This document shows, in pieces, positions 27,329 through 38,041 of a DNA stretch of 64,000 nt. Source of the DNA: Desulfarculaceae bacterium. Its GTDB lineage: Bacteria; Desulfobacterota; Desulfarculia; Desulfarculales; Desulfarculaceae. Position 1 is the stretch's first letter. Every line of letters starts with the position of its first letter. A model generated the notes under the pieces. The model ran no database searches and was not told the origin of the DNA. It was given only the letters and a program-made list of their open reading frames with translations. The position numbers were made by a program, and so were the translations under genes. Location: the NCBI GenBank assembly GCA_021737645.1, contig JAIPDO010000007.1, positions 1 through 64,000 on the forward strand. Direction: 5' to 3'.

Positions 27329-29272
27329 ATGTCCGACATGCCGCGTGAAAGCATTAAACCGATGCGGGTCAGGTCCTCTAAGGTGGTGTACATATTGGCC
27401 GCCGTCCTGTCCGTGCTGGGCACCCTGTTGTGCATCAACCAGATCTTCCACCTGAAGATCGGCGGATTCATGCCCATAGGCAACGCCTACTACTACTACA
27501 TCTTGGCCACTTACCTTTCCCTGGTCTTTTTGCTCTTCCCAGGCAGCAAGGCAGGCAACGTCAAGGTCATGTGGTACGACTGGGCCCTGTTCTTCCTGAG
27601 CGTGAGCATCAACTTGTACCTGGGAGCCAACGCATACAACATCCTCACCAAGGGATGGGAATTTGCCGCCCCCAGCCTGCCCACCTTGGCCAGCGGCATG
27701 CTTTGTCTCCTGGCCCTGGAAGGAGTGCGGCGAGCCGGCGGTGGCTCCCTGTTCTGGATATGCCTGGGTTTTTCCGTTTACCCATTGTTTGCCGGATACA
27801 TGCCCGGCTTCCTCTGGGGCAACGAACTGAGCCTCATGGAAACCGTGCGCTACCACGCCATGGGCGTGGAAAGCATAATCGGCATACCCACTCGGGTGGT
27901 GGGCAACCTGCTGATCGGCTTCATCATCTTCGGAGTGGCCCTGGTCTCCACCGGCGGGGGCAAGTTCTTCATGGACTTTGCCATGTCCCTAATGGGGCAC
28001 AGCCGGGGCGGGGCGGCCAAGGTCTCGGTCATCTCCAGCGCCTTCATGGCCAGCCTCAGCGGCAGCGTGATTTCCAATGTGGTCACCACCGGCGCAATGA
28101 CCATTCCGGCCATGAAAAAAACCGGCTACAGCCCCGTATGGGCCGCATCGGTTGAGGCCTGCTCATCCACCGGCGGCTCCATCATGCCTCCGGTCATGGG
28201 CGCGGCGGGTTTTTTGATCGCCTCTTTTTTGAATGTGCCCTACGCCGTGGTGATGCTGGCCGCTTTCTTCCCGGCCTTTTTGTATTACTTCACCCTGCTG
28301 TTGCAGGTGGACCTGCATGCCGTGTCCCACAACATGGGAGGCATGCCCAAGGACCAGCTCCCGCGCTTCGGAGAAACCATGCGCAAAGGCTGGTTTTTCC
28401 TGGGCACCATCTTCCTGCTGGTATTCATACTTTTTTACATGCGCACCGAGGCCTGGGCGCCTTTCTTTGTAATGATATTCCTGTTCACCTGCTCCATGCT
28501 ACGCCGTGAGACCCGCCTCAATCTGCGCAGCTTCATCGGCTTTTTGGTGGATTCGGGCCGTTTGCTGGCCCAGATCGCGGGCATCCTGGCCGGCGTCGGG
28601 CTTATCATCGGAGCCCTGTCCTGCACCGGCGTGGCCAACTCCTTCAGCCGAGAGCTGGTGCTCTACGCCGGAGGCAACGTGGCTCTGCTGTTGATCTTCG
28701 GCGCGCTCACCAGCTTCGTGTTGGGTATCGGCATGACCGTGACCGCATGCTACGTATTTTTGGCCATCGTGCTGGTCCCGGCCCTGGTGGGCGTGGGGCT
28801 CAACGAAATGGGAGCCCACCTTTTCGTGCTCTATTGGGGCTGCCTGTCCTACATAACCCCGCCGGTGGCCCTGGGCGCCATCACCGCCGCGGCCATTGCC
28901 GGCTCCGACCCCATGAAGACGGGCTTCTTGTCCATGCGCCTGGGCTCGGCCAAATACATCGTGCCCTTCTTGTTCGTACTCAATCCCGCCATGATCATGG
29001 ACGGCACACCGGGCGAAGTAATTCCCACGATCATCTCATCCTTGATCGGGTGCGTCCTCTTGGCCGGCAGCTTGGAAGGGCATCTCTACGGCTTCGGCAA
29101 ACTGCCCTGGGTGTACAGAGGCCTGCTTTTCTGCACGGCCTTCTTGTTCCTATTCCCCCATCTGCCTACCGACCTGGCGGGCGTAGCGCTGTTGATTGCG
29201 CTTTACATCTTGGCCAAAATCGGGCCTTTTAAACTGGATCGGAGTTTGCAAACTCCGCAAAACGCCGGTTAA
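27329..29272 (+). CDS. TRAP transporter fused permease (DctQM-type)
   Basis: 647 aa hydrophobic protein; GGSIMPPVMGAAGFLIA, GIGMTVTACYVFLAIVLVPALV, YITPPVALGAITAAAIAGSDPMKTG. Confidence 0.9.
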   Translation: MSDMPRESIKPMRVRSSKVVYILAAVLSVLGTLLCINQIFHLKIGGFMPIGNAYYYYILATYLSLVFLLFPGSKAGNVKVMWYDWALFFLSVSINLYLGANAYNILTKGWEFAAPSLPTLASGMLCLLALEGVRRAGGGSLFWICLGFSVYPLFAGYMPGFLWGNELSLMETVRYHAMGVESIIGIPTRVVGNLLIGFIIFGVALVSTGGGKFFMDFAMSLMGHSRGGAAKVSVISSAFMASLSGSVISNVVTTGAMTIPAMKKTGYSPVWAASVEACSSTGGSIMPPVMGAAGFLIASFLNVPYAVVMLAAFFPAFLYYFTLLLQVDLHAVSHNMGGMPKDQLPRFGETMRKGWFFLGTIFLLVFILFYMRTEAWAPFFVMIFLFTCSMLRRETRLNLRSFIGFLVDSGRLLAQIAGILAGVGLIIGALSCTGVANSFSRELVLYAGGNVALLLIFGALTSFVLGIGMTVTACYVFLAIVLVPALVGVGLNEMGAHLFVLYWGCLSYITPPVALGAITAAAIAGSDPMKTGFLSMRLGSAKYIVPFLFVLNPAMIMDGTPGEVIPTIISSLIGCVLLAGSLEGHLYGFGKLPWVYRGLLFCTAFLFLFPHLPTDLAGVALLIALYILAKIGPFKLDRSLQTPQNAG

Positions 29273-29316
29273 GTTTTTTAGTTCTGCCCCTCAATAAAGC
29301 GTTGCGAGATATTTTT

Positions 29317-30279
29317 ATGTTATCGACTGAACTGACCAAGCGCCTCGGCATAGAGCATCCTATCCAGTGCGGCACCATGCAGTGGTTATCTCGGGCGGAG
29401 TTGGTGGGGCCGGTGGCCGAGGCCGGGGCCCTGGCCTGCATCGCCTCAGCCATAAACCCCGACCCGGCGGCCCTGCGCGAAGAGATAGACAAGACTCGCG
29501 CTTACACCAGCCGCCCTTTCGGGGTCAACGTCTCTCTTTTCCCCAGCCTGTCGGCCAGCGACATCGGCAAGCTAATCAGCGTCGTGGCGGAAAGCGGGGT
29601 GGGCATTTTGGAGACAGCGGGCCGCAGCCCGGAGCCCTACCGCGCCCAGATCAAGGAGGCGGGCCTGTTCCACATTCACAAGTGCGCCCGCATCCGCGAC
29701 GCCCTCAAGGCCCAAAGCTTGGGAGTGGACGCCATTTCAGTAGTGGGCGTGGAGTGCGGCGGCCATCCCGGCGAGGCGGGCCTGGGCTCCATCGTGTTGA
29801 TCCCTCAGGTGGTCAGCGCGGTGGACCGCCCGGTGATCGGCGGCGGCGGTTTCTGCGACGGCCGCACCCTGGCCGCGGGATTGGCCATGGGCGCCCAGTG
29901 CATCAACATGGGCACCCGTTTCATAATGACCAAGGAATGCCCCGGCCACGCCGATTTAAAAGAGTTCTACTTGAAGTCGGCCGCCGCCGACACCATGCTC
30001 ATAATGGGTTCGCTCAAAAACACCGGGCGGGTGCTGCGCACCGCTTGGAGCGAAGAAGTGGACCGCCTGGAAAAAGATGGCGCGGGCATTGAAACGTTGG
30101 CCCCGTATATCTCCGGGCAATTGGCGCGCCAAGGATGGGCCGACGGCGGCAAGGACAAGGGGCTGTATTACGCAGGGCAGGTGGTGGAGCGCTGCGGCGA
30201 TCTGCCCAGTGTAGATGAGTTGGTAAGCAAGATCGTGGCCGAAGCGCAAGAGGTCATCAAAGGCTTGGCCGGGGCCTGA
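29317..30279 (+). CDS. nitronate monooxygenase/2-nitropropane dioxygenase-like flavoprotein
   Basis: GIEHPIQCGTMQWLSRAELVGPVAEAGALACIAS, VGVECGGHPGE, IGGGGFCDGRTLAAGLAMGAQCINMGTRFI. Confidence 0.88.
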   Translation: MLSTELTKRLGIEHPIQCGTMQWLSRAELVGPVAEAGALACIASAINPDPAALREEIDKTRAYTSRPFGVNVSLFPSLSASDIGKLISVVAESGVGILETAGRSPEPYRAQIKEAGLFHIHKCARIRDALKAQSLGVDAISVVGVECGGHPGEAGLGSIVLIPQVVSAVDRPVIGGGGFCDGRTLAAGLAMGAQCINMGTRFIMTKECPGHADLKEFYLKSAAADTMLIMGSLKNTGRVLRTAWSEEVDRLEKDGAGIETLAPYISGQLARQGWADGGKDKGLYYAGQVVERCGDLPSVDELVSKIVAEAQEVIKGLAGA

Positions 30280-30306
30280 GGGCCTATTGAACCGATGCCG
30301 AGGGCG

Positions 30307-31023
30307 TTACAGGTCCACACCCAGCATCGATTCGCTTTCAGACTGGGCGCGCAAGCTTTCGACAATCCTTTTGGCTCCAGACGCCAGATGGACGCGGGTG
30401 GTCTCCTGGGCCAGTTCCACGTCCCTCTGGCGTAGCGCGTCCAGAAGCTCTTTATGCTCCCGGTAAATTCCTTTGAAGGTGTCGCTGTGTAAATATTCGG
30501 GGCGATACTTGAGGAAGATTTTTTCAAAGATATCCTTGAGCAACCGGCAGATCACCTCGTTGCCCGAAATTTTGGCGATGCGCAGGTGGAACTCGGCGTC
30601 CACCAAAATAAACTGCCGCCTGGCCCGGTCGCTTTGGCCCACCCGCTGGCGGGCAAAAGTCTTGCGCACCTGATCAAGCTTCTTGTTGGTTATCTTCTCC
30701 ACCACTTTGGGAATCAGGTAAAGCTCCAGGGCTTCGCGCGCCTCGTAAAGCTCCTGGGCCTCCTGCTCGTTTATCTCTCCCAGGAAATAACCCTTGTTGG
30801 GCACATACTCCACCAGGCCCGAGGCCTCCAGCCGGTTGAGCGCCTGAATCACCGGGGTTACCGAGATGTTCAACCGCTGCGACATGTCGTTGTAGTGAAT
30901 CTTCTGCCCGGGAGCGAGCTGGTTGAGATAGAGCATCTCCTTGATGCGCCGGTAGGCCTCTTCGATGGCCACACCCTTGCGGGAGGCTCCTTTAGCGTTT
31001 TTGACTTCGCCGTCTGTGGGCAT
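30307..31023 (-). CDS. GntR-family (FadR/FCD) transcriptional regulator, paralog 2
   Basis: ISVTPVIQALNRLEASGLVEYVPNKGYFLGEI, same architecture as 16903..17616. Confidence 0.88.
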   Translation of the reverse strand: MPTDGEVKNAKGASRKGVAIEEAYRRIKEMLYLNQLAPGQKIHYNDMSQRLNISVTPVIQALNRLEASGLVEYVPNKGYFLGEINEQEAQELYEAREALELYLIPKVVEKITNKKLDQVRKTFARQRVGQSDRARRQFILVDAEFHLRIAKISGNEVICRLLKDIFEKIFLKYRPEYLHSDTFKGIYREHKELLDALRQRDVELAQETTRVHLASGAKRIVESLRAQSESESMLGVDL

Positions 31024-31224
31024 GGTCTAGCCGTTTCACCCCGCCGGTGACTTGAAAGAGCAATTGGGCCGGAACCAACCGGAGCTAAAGTGTTCAGCCC
31101 AAAAATGGGTTTGTGGTGACAATTGGAAACATTTCCTAACCTTGCAGATTTATAACCCACAAGGTGTTTCCTGTCCAGCCTGGCCCATAACCCCTTCCCC
31201 CATGGGCACGGCCATGGCCAAGTT

Positions 31225-31262
31225 GAACCCCAGCCCTCAAAAGAAGGCTGGGGTTCATTTTA
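31225..31262. terminator. hairpin, probable terminator
   Basis: 11-bp perfect stem gaaccccagcc/ggctggggttc followed by attttaatt. Confidence 0.5.
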
Positions 31263-31413
31263 ATTGCGCCCCCGCATTATCGGCCCGAAGTGTTAAATCC
31301 TCCAACCAGCTTGAGGATTCGGACCAGCGCGGGGAAACGCGCCCCCCCTATATTTTCAACTCGCCACGATTCATTAGCCACTTGGGGCTGGATGTCCTAA
31401 GGCAAACCCGTGC

Positions 31414-32517
31414 TCACATATTCACCACGCCGCGCAGGTTCTTGCCGGCCACAAGGTCGGCGAATCCCTGGTTGATATCTTCCAGGCTATAGCGGGCGCT
31501 GATCAAGGCATCCAGGTCCAGGCGGCCTATCTTGTAAAGGTCCAGCAGCATAGCCAGGTCAGTACACATGTCGCTGGAGCCGTAGTAGCAGGACAGCAGC
31601 GACTTTTCCATGACCAACAGAGGGGTCAAGGGGAGGTCCAACTTTTGATCCGCCGGGCCCATGCCCACCATGATCACCTTGCCGCCGCGCCGGATGACTT
31701 CAACGCCAAGCGCCACCAACTGAGGGCTGCCCACCACGTCAAAGGCAAAGTCCGCACCCCTGCCGCTGGTGAATTCCATCACCTTTTCCACCACGTTTTC
31801 ATTGCTCGAATTGATGGTGTGGGTGGCCCCGAATTTTTTGGCCAACTCCAGCTTGTTGTCCAGCAGATCCACAGCGATGATCTTGGTGGCTCCGGCCAAC
31901 ACGGATCCTTGGATGACGTTGATGCCCACGCCGCCGCTACCGATGATCACCACGCTGCTGCCGGGTTTGACCTTGGCGGTGTTGAGCACCGCGCCGACCC
32001 CGGTGATAACGCCGCAGCCGGTGAGAGCGGCTATCTCAAAGGGAATTTCTTTATCTATGGGTAACACGCAGTTCTGAGTCATCACGTTGAAGCGGTTGAA
32101 GGTGCCCACCCCGGTCATGTTGAAAATGTTGGTGTCGCCTTTGTGCAGGCGATGGGTGCCGTCGGGCATCATGCCTCCGCGGGTGAATTCGCGGAAGTCG
32201 CACATATACGGTTGGCCGTGCTGGCAATAGAAACAATGCCCGCAGGAGGGAGCCCATAAAATCATTACATGGTCACCTGGCTTGACCTTTTCCACCCCGG
32301 GGCCCACTTCGCGCACGATGCCCGCGCCCTCATGGCCGGGTATGCAAGGCAAGGGAGGCATCTGAAACACGCCGGTAAGCACCGACAGGTCGCTGTGGCA
32401 AATGCCCGCGGCCTTCATCTCCACCAAAACCTCGCCTTTTTTGGGCGGGTCCAGTTCCAGTTCCTCAATTACCAGTGGGGTATTTCGTTCGTATAAAACC
32501 GCGCCGGTAGTTTTCAT
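31414..32517 (-). CDS. zinc-dependent (class III-like) alcohol dehydrogenase
   Basis: [20 protein letters not shown], Cys-rich [27 protein letters not shown]; trimmed to [10 protein letters not shown]. Confidence 0.9.
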   Translation of the reverse strand: MKTTGAVLYERNTPLVIEELELDPPKKGEVLVEMKAAGICHSDLSVLTGVFQMPPLPCIPGHEGAGIVREVGPGVEKVKPGDHVMILWAPSCGHCFYCQHGQPYMCDFREFTRGGMMPDGTHRLHKGDTNIFNMTGVGTFNRFNVMTQNCVLPIDKEIPFEIAALTGCGVITGVGAVLNTAKVKPGSSVVIIGSGGVGINVIQGSVLAGATKIIAVDLLDNKLELAKKFGATHTINSSNENVVEKVMEFTSGRGADFAFDVVGSPQLVALGVEVIRRGGKVIMVGMGPADQKLDLPLTPLLVMEKSLLSCYYGSSDMCTDLAMLLDLYKIGRLDLDALISARYSLEDINQGFADLVAGKNLRGVVNM

Positions 32518-32614
32518 GATAGCTGGCTCCCCTCTCCCGGGGCATCTGTTCGCCCCGGCAAAATCAATCTCCATTCACAACACATCTCAGTTGCAACACA
32601 TCTCACACTCGCAC

Positions 32615-33316
32615 TCACACCCCCAGGTAGCGGTCCAAGATCATGGGATCGTCCCGCAATTGTTGAGAGTTCCCATGCCAGCAAACTTGGCCCTTTTCCA
32701 AAATGTAGGAGCGGCTGGATACGTCCAGCACAAAGGACGAATCTTGCTCGGAGATAAGGATGGTAACACCCTCATTTTGGATGAGCAATATTTGCTCTTT
32801 GATCGCCCGGACCACCAAGGGCGCCAGGCCTTCGGACAACTCGTCGAGCAAAAGAAGGCTGGGGTTGCCCATGAGGGTCCTGGCTATGGTGAGCATCTGC
32901 TGCTCCCCGCCGGAAAGGGTGCCCCCCTGCTGGTTGCGCCGCTCCTTGAGTATGGGAAACAGGACGTAGATCTTTTCCAAATCCCAGCCGCTGCGCCCGC
33001 TGTTTTTTTGCATCCCCATCTCCAGGTTTTCCTTTACCGAGAGGTTGGGGAAAATGTCGCGGTCCTCGGGAACGAAGCCCACGCCCTGGCGGGCGATCTG
33101 AAACGGCTGGCGGCCGTTTATCTTGCGGTCCTGGAAATAGATCCGGCCCTTGCGCGGAGGAGTCAGGCCGATGATGCTCCTGAGCAAGGTGGTCTTGCCC
33201 ACCCCGTTGCGGCCCAGCACGCTTACCGTCTCGCCCTCGGCCACCTCCAGGCTGACCCCGAACAGGATGTGGGTGGCGTCGTAGTAGGTGTCTATGTTGT
33301 CTACTTTGAGAAACAC
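32615..33316 (-). CDS. branched-chain amino acid-type ABC transporter ATPase (LivF-like)
   Basis: GRNGVGKTTLL Walker A, LSGGEQQML signature, LLLDELSEGLAP Walker B. Confidence 0.92.
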   Translation of the reverse strand: MFLKVDNIDTYYDATHILFGVSLEVAEGETVSVLGRNGVGKTTLLRSIIGLTPPRKGRIYFQDRKINGRQPFQIARQGVGFVPEDRDIFPNLSVKENLEMGMQKNSGRSGWDLEKIYVLFPILKERRNQQGGTLSGGEQQMLTIARTLMGNPSLLLLDELSEGLAPLVVRAIKEQILLIQNEGVTILISEQDSSFVLDVSSRSYILEKGQVCWHGNSQQLRDDPMILDRYLGV

Positions 33317-34059
33317 TACTTCTCACCCTTACCCAAGTAGATCCGCTGCACCTCATCGTTGGCCCTGACCTCCTCGGGCTTGCCGCTGAAGATCAACATG
33401 CCCTGGTGCAATACGTTGATTCGGTCGGATATGCCGAATACCACGCTCATGTCGTGCTCCACAAAGGCCAGGCTTATGTGCCGGGCCCGCACCAGGCCTC
33501 GGATCAACTCCGTGGTTTCCACGGTTTCTCCGGGGCTCATGCCCTGGGTCGGCTCGTCCAAGAGCAACAGCTCCGGGTTCAGCGCCAGGGCAATGCCGAT
33601 CTCAAGCCTCTTCTGGTCGCCGTGAGCCAGCAAGCCGCCCAGGGTGTCCGACCGGCCTCCCAAGCCCACGCTTTCCAGTATCTCCTCGGCTTCGTCACCC
33701 AACATGCGGCTGGCGTCGGCAAAGAGCTTGCGGTTGATTTTCTGGGCCGAGAACAAGGCCGCCTGAACGTTTTGAAAGGCGGTCAGGCGGGGGAAGATGT
33801 TGAGTTTCTGAAAAGAGCGCCCTATGCCCAGGCGGGATATGTCATATGGCTTGCGGCCGGTGATATCCTCGCCCTTGTAGGTCACCGTTCCCTTGTCCGG
33901 GCGGATGTGGCCTGTGATCAGGTTGAACAAAGTAGACTTACCGGCTCCGTTAGGCCCTATGATAGAGACCAACTCTTCCTGGCCGATGGTCAGGTCAACC
34001 TCGGAAACCGCGCTGAGCCCGCCGAAGGACTTGCTGATCCCTTTTGCCTCTAGCAGCAT
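33316..34059 (-). CDS. branched-chain amino acid-type ABC transporter ATPase (LivG-like)
   Basis: GPNGAGKSTLFNLITG, LLLDEPTQGMSP, FVEHDMSVVF. Confidence 0.93.
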   Translation of the reverse strand: MLLEAKGISKSFGGLSAVSEVDLTIGQEELVSIIGPNGAGKSTLFNLITGHIRPDKGTVTYKGEDITGRKPYDISRLGIGRSFQKLNIFPRLTAFQNVQAALFSAQKINRKLFADASRMLGDEAEEILESVGLGGRSDTLGGLLAHGDQKRLEIGIALALNPELLLLDEPTQGMSPGETVETTELIRGLVRARHISLAFVEHDMSVVFGISDRINVLHQGMLIFSGKPEEVRANDEVQRIYLGKGEK

Positions 34060-34074
34060 GATTATCGTCCCTCC

Positions 34075-35046
34075 CTACGCGGCCGCGCTTTTGCGGTCGG
34101 CCCAATACGCAGACAAGGTACCCACCACGCCCTTGCGCATGGCCAGGATGATGACCACGATGATGCCGCCCAGGATCAGGTGCCAGTGCATGGTGTACTC
34201 GGAGATGATCTTGGTGAGCATGGTGTAGACAACAGTACCCACCAGGGGGCCAAAGAAATTGTAGATGCCGCCCAGCAGGCAGATTACCAGCATGTCGGCC
34301 GACTTGGCCCAATAGGCGTAGTCCGGAAACACGCTGCCGCTGAACACACAGAACATGCTTCCCGCGATACCCAGAAACATGCTGGAAATGATGAAGGAGG
34401 CCAGTTGGTAATGCTTGACGTTTACCCCTATGAACTCAACCCGGTTGGGGTTTTCCCGGATAGCCTGCAGAGTCATCCCGAAGGGGGAGTTGACGATCTT
34501 CCAGATGACGAACAGGCACACGCTCACCACGGCCAGCATGAAGTAGTAGCAGTTGGTGATCTCGAAGAAAAAATCGGGGATGGGCACCGAGACAAGGCCG
34601 TCATCGCCTCCGGTTACCGAATACCACTGGAAAACCACGGTCCAGATGACCTGGGAAAAGGCCAGGGTCAACAGGGCAAAGTACACCGCCGAGCGTCGCA
34701 CGCAGAACCAGCCGACCAACGCGCCGACCAAGCCGGCCATAACCGGGGCGGCCAAGGTGGCCGGCAGCATGCCCCAGCCCAGCTTCTCCATTAGTACGCC
34801 GGTGGTGTAGGCTCCCACCGCATACAGGCCCGCCGGGCCGAAGGAAACCAGGCCGGTGTAGCCCAGCATGATGTTCAGGGCGCTGGCAGCCAAGGCCAGA
34901 ATAAGCATCTCGGTGGTGATGCTCAACCAGCTCTGACCCAAAAAATAGGGAAGCGCCACCATCACGATCATCGCGCCAGCCAGCATTACGGCGTTGCGGG
35001 GGCTGGTGCCCAGCAAGGAAATTCGATTCATGCTTACCGCCGTCAT
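34075..35046 (-). CDS. branched-chain amino acid-type ABC permease (LivM-like)
   Basis: hydrophobic; GYTGLVSFGPAGLYAVGAYTTGVL, LLGGIYNFFGPLVGTVVY. Confidence 0.92.
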   Translation of the reverse strand: MTAVSMNRISLLGTSPRNAVMLAGAMIVMVALPYFLGQSWLSITTEMLILALAASALNIMLGYTGLVSFGPAGLYAVGAYTTGVLMEKLGWGMLPATLAAPVMAGLVGALVGWFCVRRSAVYFALLTLAFSQVIWTVVFQWYSVTGGDDGLVSVPIPDFFFEITNCYYFMLAVVSVCLFVIWKIVNSPFGMTLQAIRENPNRVEFIGVNVKHYQLASFIISSMFLGIAGSMFCVFSGSVFPDYAYWAKSADMLVICLLGGIYNFFGPLVGTVVYTMLTKIISEYTMHWHLILGGIIVVIILAMRKGVVGTLSAYWADRKSAAA

Positions 35047-35921
35047 TCGGGTTCACCCATCAGGCCATAGGGGCGAATTATCAAGATAATGATCATCAGG
35101 ATGAAGCCAAAGGCCACGGCCAACTTGGGTATCAAATAGAGCCCGAAGGCGGTTGTCAGCCCCAGGATAAGAGCTCCCACGAAGGCCCCGGCCAAGCTGC
35201 CCAGCCCGCCGATGACCACGATAATAAAACAATCGATCACCACGGCCATGTCCGAGCCCAGCATCACCACCGAAACCGGCGGCCACAACGAACCTGCCAA
35301 TCCGGCCAGCCAGGCCCCTAACATGAACACCCCGGTGTATACCCGGGGCACGTTGGTGCCCAAGGCGTTGGCCATTTCCCGGTTCTCGGTTACCGCCCGT
35401 ATGTTGCGCCCTAAGTCGGTTTTATTGATCAGGGTTCTAAGGCCGATAAAAACAACAGGGCCCATGGCGATGAGGAACAGGTTGTAGATGGGGAAGGAAA
35501 GCCCGAACATACCCACCGATCCCTTGAAGGGCCAGGGGACTGCGACGCTATGGTAGCCGGTACCCCAGATCATCTTGCAGGCCTCGGCGATAATCAGCAC
35601 CAGGGCGAAAGTCAGGATGTACTGATATATCATCTCGGCCTTGTAGATCGGCCGCAGTAAAAATATCTCGATGATTCCGCCCACCAAGGCCACCACCAAA
35701 GGGGCGACCAGCACCGCAAGCCAGAAGTTTCCCGGCACGCCCGCCAAGCTCACCGTCACCTGATAGCAGCAGAAGCTGCCCAGCATGTACAGACTGCCGT
35801 GAGCCAGGTTGAGAACCTTGAGGGTGCCGAAGATAATGGACAAGCCCGCTGCGATGAGGAACCAGACCATGCCCAGGCTGACTCCTGCCAAGGCTTGACC
35901 GGCGAATGATTCGAACGTCAC
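35043..35921 (-). CDS. branched-chain amino acid-type ABC permease (LivH-like)
   Basis: GLSIIFGTLKVLNLAHGSLYMLG, VIGGLGSLAGAFVGALILG. Confidence 0.92.
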   Translation of the reverse strand: MTFESFAGQALAGVSLGMVWFLIAAGLSIIFGTLKVLNLAHGSLYMLGSFCCYQVTVSLAGVPGNFWLAVLVAPLVVALVGGIIEIFLLRPIYKAEMIYQYILTFALVLIIAEACKMIWGTGYHSVAVPWPFKGSVGMFGLSFPIYNLFLIAMGPVVFIGLRTLINKTDLGRNIRAVTENREMANALGTNVPRVYTGVFMLGAWLAGLAGSLWPPVSVVMLGSDMAVVIDCFIIVVIGGLGSLAGAFVGALILGLTTAFGLYLIPKLAVAFGFILMIIILIIRPYGLMGEPE

Positions 35922-35964
35922 GTTGGCACCTATATTCTAATGGGGAGGGCAGTTTTCTTATGGG

Positions 35965-35994
35965 GGGCAGGCGGAGCTTAAGCCCCGCCTGCCC
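35965..35994 (-). other. intercistronic hairpin between Liv substrate-binding gene and LivH
   Basis: 10-bp perfect stem gggcaggcgg/ccgcctgccc; no T-run on the transcribed minus strand. Confidence 0.5.
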
Positions 35995-36010
35995 AGCATT
36001 TTTATACCGG

Positions 36011-37255
36011 TTATTTTCCTCGGACCTTCTTGATCTGCTCGACGGTGTGGTAACTTTCCGCGCCGAGTTTGCCCACGTCGGTGATATGGGGGAAGGGCAG
36101 ATCCGGGGTGAAGCGCATAATGCCGTACCAAGTGGGCATCATGGCTTGGTGGTCATAGGCTCGCATTTCAACCGGGCCTACGAAGGTATCCATCTTTAGG
36201 GTTTCCAGGGCCTTTATGACTTTCTGGGTTTCGGTGGTGCCGGCCTTGGTCACCGCATCCTTGATGGCGTACATGATCACGTAGGCGTCCATGGAGCCGT
36301 AGGAGGGCCACAGGCCGGTCATCTCGCGAATTTGCTTCACGAAGTTGGCGTTTTGGTCACCCTTGATGGCCCAGAAGGGGTAACGGCAGGTGGCCAGAGC
36401 GTTTTTGGGGTAGGGATCGCCTTGCTTGACCTTGCCCCAAGTCTCCACGTCGCCGGCGCAGGGCTGCACCGCTTTCATCTTGTCGTAAAGGCCGAAGGAC
36501 CAGGCCTGCTTGGTGAAGGCCAGTTCGCCGCCACCATATATTCCCGCGAGATAGAAGCAATCCGCGCCCGAGTTAGCCATTTTGGCAATGTGAGCGGTGA
36601 AGTCGGTGGAGCCCAGAGGGACCCAAAGCTCATCGATGATCTTGGCATCCGGAACCATTTTGAGGTAAGTGGCCTTGAACTCCTTAAGGGAGTTCTTGCC
36701 CATCTCATAGTCATAACCCAATGAGATAATCTTTTTGGCCTTGTAGGTCTTGGCCAAGGCCAGCGCCGGGCCCTTGCCAAAGTAAGGCGTGGCGTTGGTG
36801 GTGAAACGGAAGGTGTACTTGTTGAATTTCTCTTCGGTGATCCGGGTGCTCTGGGCGATGTTGATCATGTAGATCTTCTTGGCCCGGCGCGCATACCCGG
36901 AGATGGCCAAGGCCACGCCCGAGCTGATGGTTCCGGCCAAAAAGTCCACCTTTTCCTTGAGCACCAAGTCCTTGGCCTCGCGCAGACCGGCCTCGGGGCT
37001 GATCTTGTCATCGCGGACGATCAACTGCAGCTTGCGGCCCATCACGCCGCCGGCCGCGTTGATCTCCTCCACCGCGATCTTGGCGCCGGCGGCCGAGGTG
37101 ATGCCGTACATGGAGATCGGGCCGCTCATGGTGTGGATGAAGCCGATTTTGATGGGTGGTTTTTCTGCCAAAACCGTGGTAGGCGCCAACCCCATAACCG
37201 CCACCAAGGCGGCCGTGGCCAGCATGATTCCAAAGGCCTTTAACGTATTAGTCAT
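36011..37255 (-). CDS. branched-chain amino acid-type ABC substrate-binding protein
   Basis: signal peptide MTNTLKAFGIMLATAALVAVMGLAPTTVLA; IKIGFIHTMSGPISMYGI. Confidence 0.92.
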   Translation of the reverse strand: MTNTLKAFGIMLATAALVAVMGLAPTTVLAEKPPIKIGFIHTMSGPISMYGITSAAGAKIAVEEINAAGGVMGRKLQLIVRDDKISPEAGLREAKDLVLKEKVDFLAGTISSGVALAISGYARRAKKIYMINIAQSTRITEEKFNKYTFRFTTNATPYFGKGPALALAKTYKAKKIISLGYDYEMGKNSLKEFKATYLKMVPDAKIIDELWVPLGSTDFTAHIAKMANSGADCFYLAGIYGGGELAFTKQAWSFGLYDKMKAVQPCAGDVETWGKVKQGDPYPKNALATCRYPFWAIKGDQNANFVKQIREMTGLWPSYGSMDAYVIMYAIKDAVTKAGTTETQKVIKALETLKMDTFVGPVEMRAYDHQAMMPTWYGIMRFTPDLPFPHITDVGKLGAESYHTVEQIKKVRGK

Positions 37256-37450
37256 AAATACTCCTCCCTTAGAGTACAAAACGTTACGGCAATTGGTGCG
37301 GGCGGTTCAACTATGCTGGTCACTCATTTTGTGTGCGCCCTATTTCAGAAAATCTTGCGCGGATGATGGACCGCGTATTCGATTACTCAACCCCTCCCAC
37401 CTTGGTTCCTGCTGCCCCCACCTGCGGATATCTACCTGAACTTTCAAAGC

Positions 37451-37465
37451 TAACGCATTGCGTTA
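37451..37465. promoter_or_regulatory. operator TAACGCATTGCGTTA
   Basis: identical 15-mer to 17862..17876; in the intergenic region between the Liv substrate-binding gene (-) and GntR 3 (+). Confidence 0.68.
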
Positions 37466-37554
37466 CCACTTAATTTTATTTATATATTTTATAATTAATT
37501 ATGTTTAAGCCGGTCAAGTGTTATCTGCCAAAAGTTACAAAAAATGTTACTAAG

Positions 37555-37569
37555 TCGCGCAATGCGTTA
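37555..37569. promoter_or_regulatory. operator TCGCGCAATGCGTTA (reverse complement of TAACGCATTGCGCGA)
   Basis: reverse strand identical to the 24933..24947 site. Confidence 0.6.
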
Positions 37570-38041
37570 CAATTCAAGATGCTACCCGCAAAAAAACGAC
37601 CCCAAAATATTTTTTTCGTCGAAAACTGATTCGCGATATTTTCAGGAGTGAATCTCGCACCAAGAACGGCGCAGGTTTTTATGCGGAGCCGCCAGGTTCA
37701 AAGCGAGTACCTCGCCAAAGTCGGCCACCGCAACTCGGTTTTCGCGCGGTTTGATATTAGTTGACCGGTGGAGAGCAATATCCACTAAGGATTTGGCTTT
37801 ATTGCTAAACCGTGCTATCCCAGATATTGTTGTAGGAGAACAATAGCCTTCCGGCATCAAGGCCCATGTTTTTTTGGCTAAAGCCTTTATTAACTGGCTG
37901 CTCCGGCTTGCCTTGGCGAGCCACCTTAGCCACCGCGCCGCATGCCGGTTTTGAGCCCGCACCCGGGCAGAGGCAGTTTCAGCGTCAAGTCGAGCCTCTG
38001 CCCACATAGACGGTCATTCGCACTTAGGGGGAGATACGCAC

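Noticed and set aside
37642-38007. 121-aa minus-strand ORF in the GntR 3/Liv intergenic region
   Set aside because: No recognisable domain and no clear RBS. It lies in a regulatory intergenic region, so coding status is unsupported.
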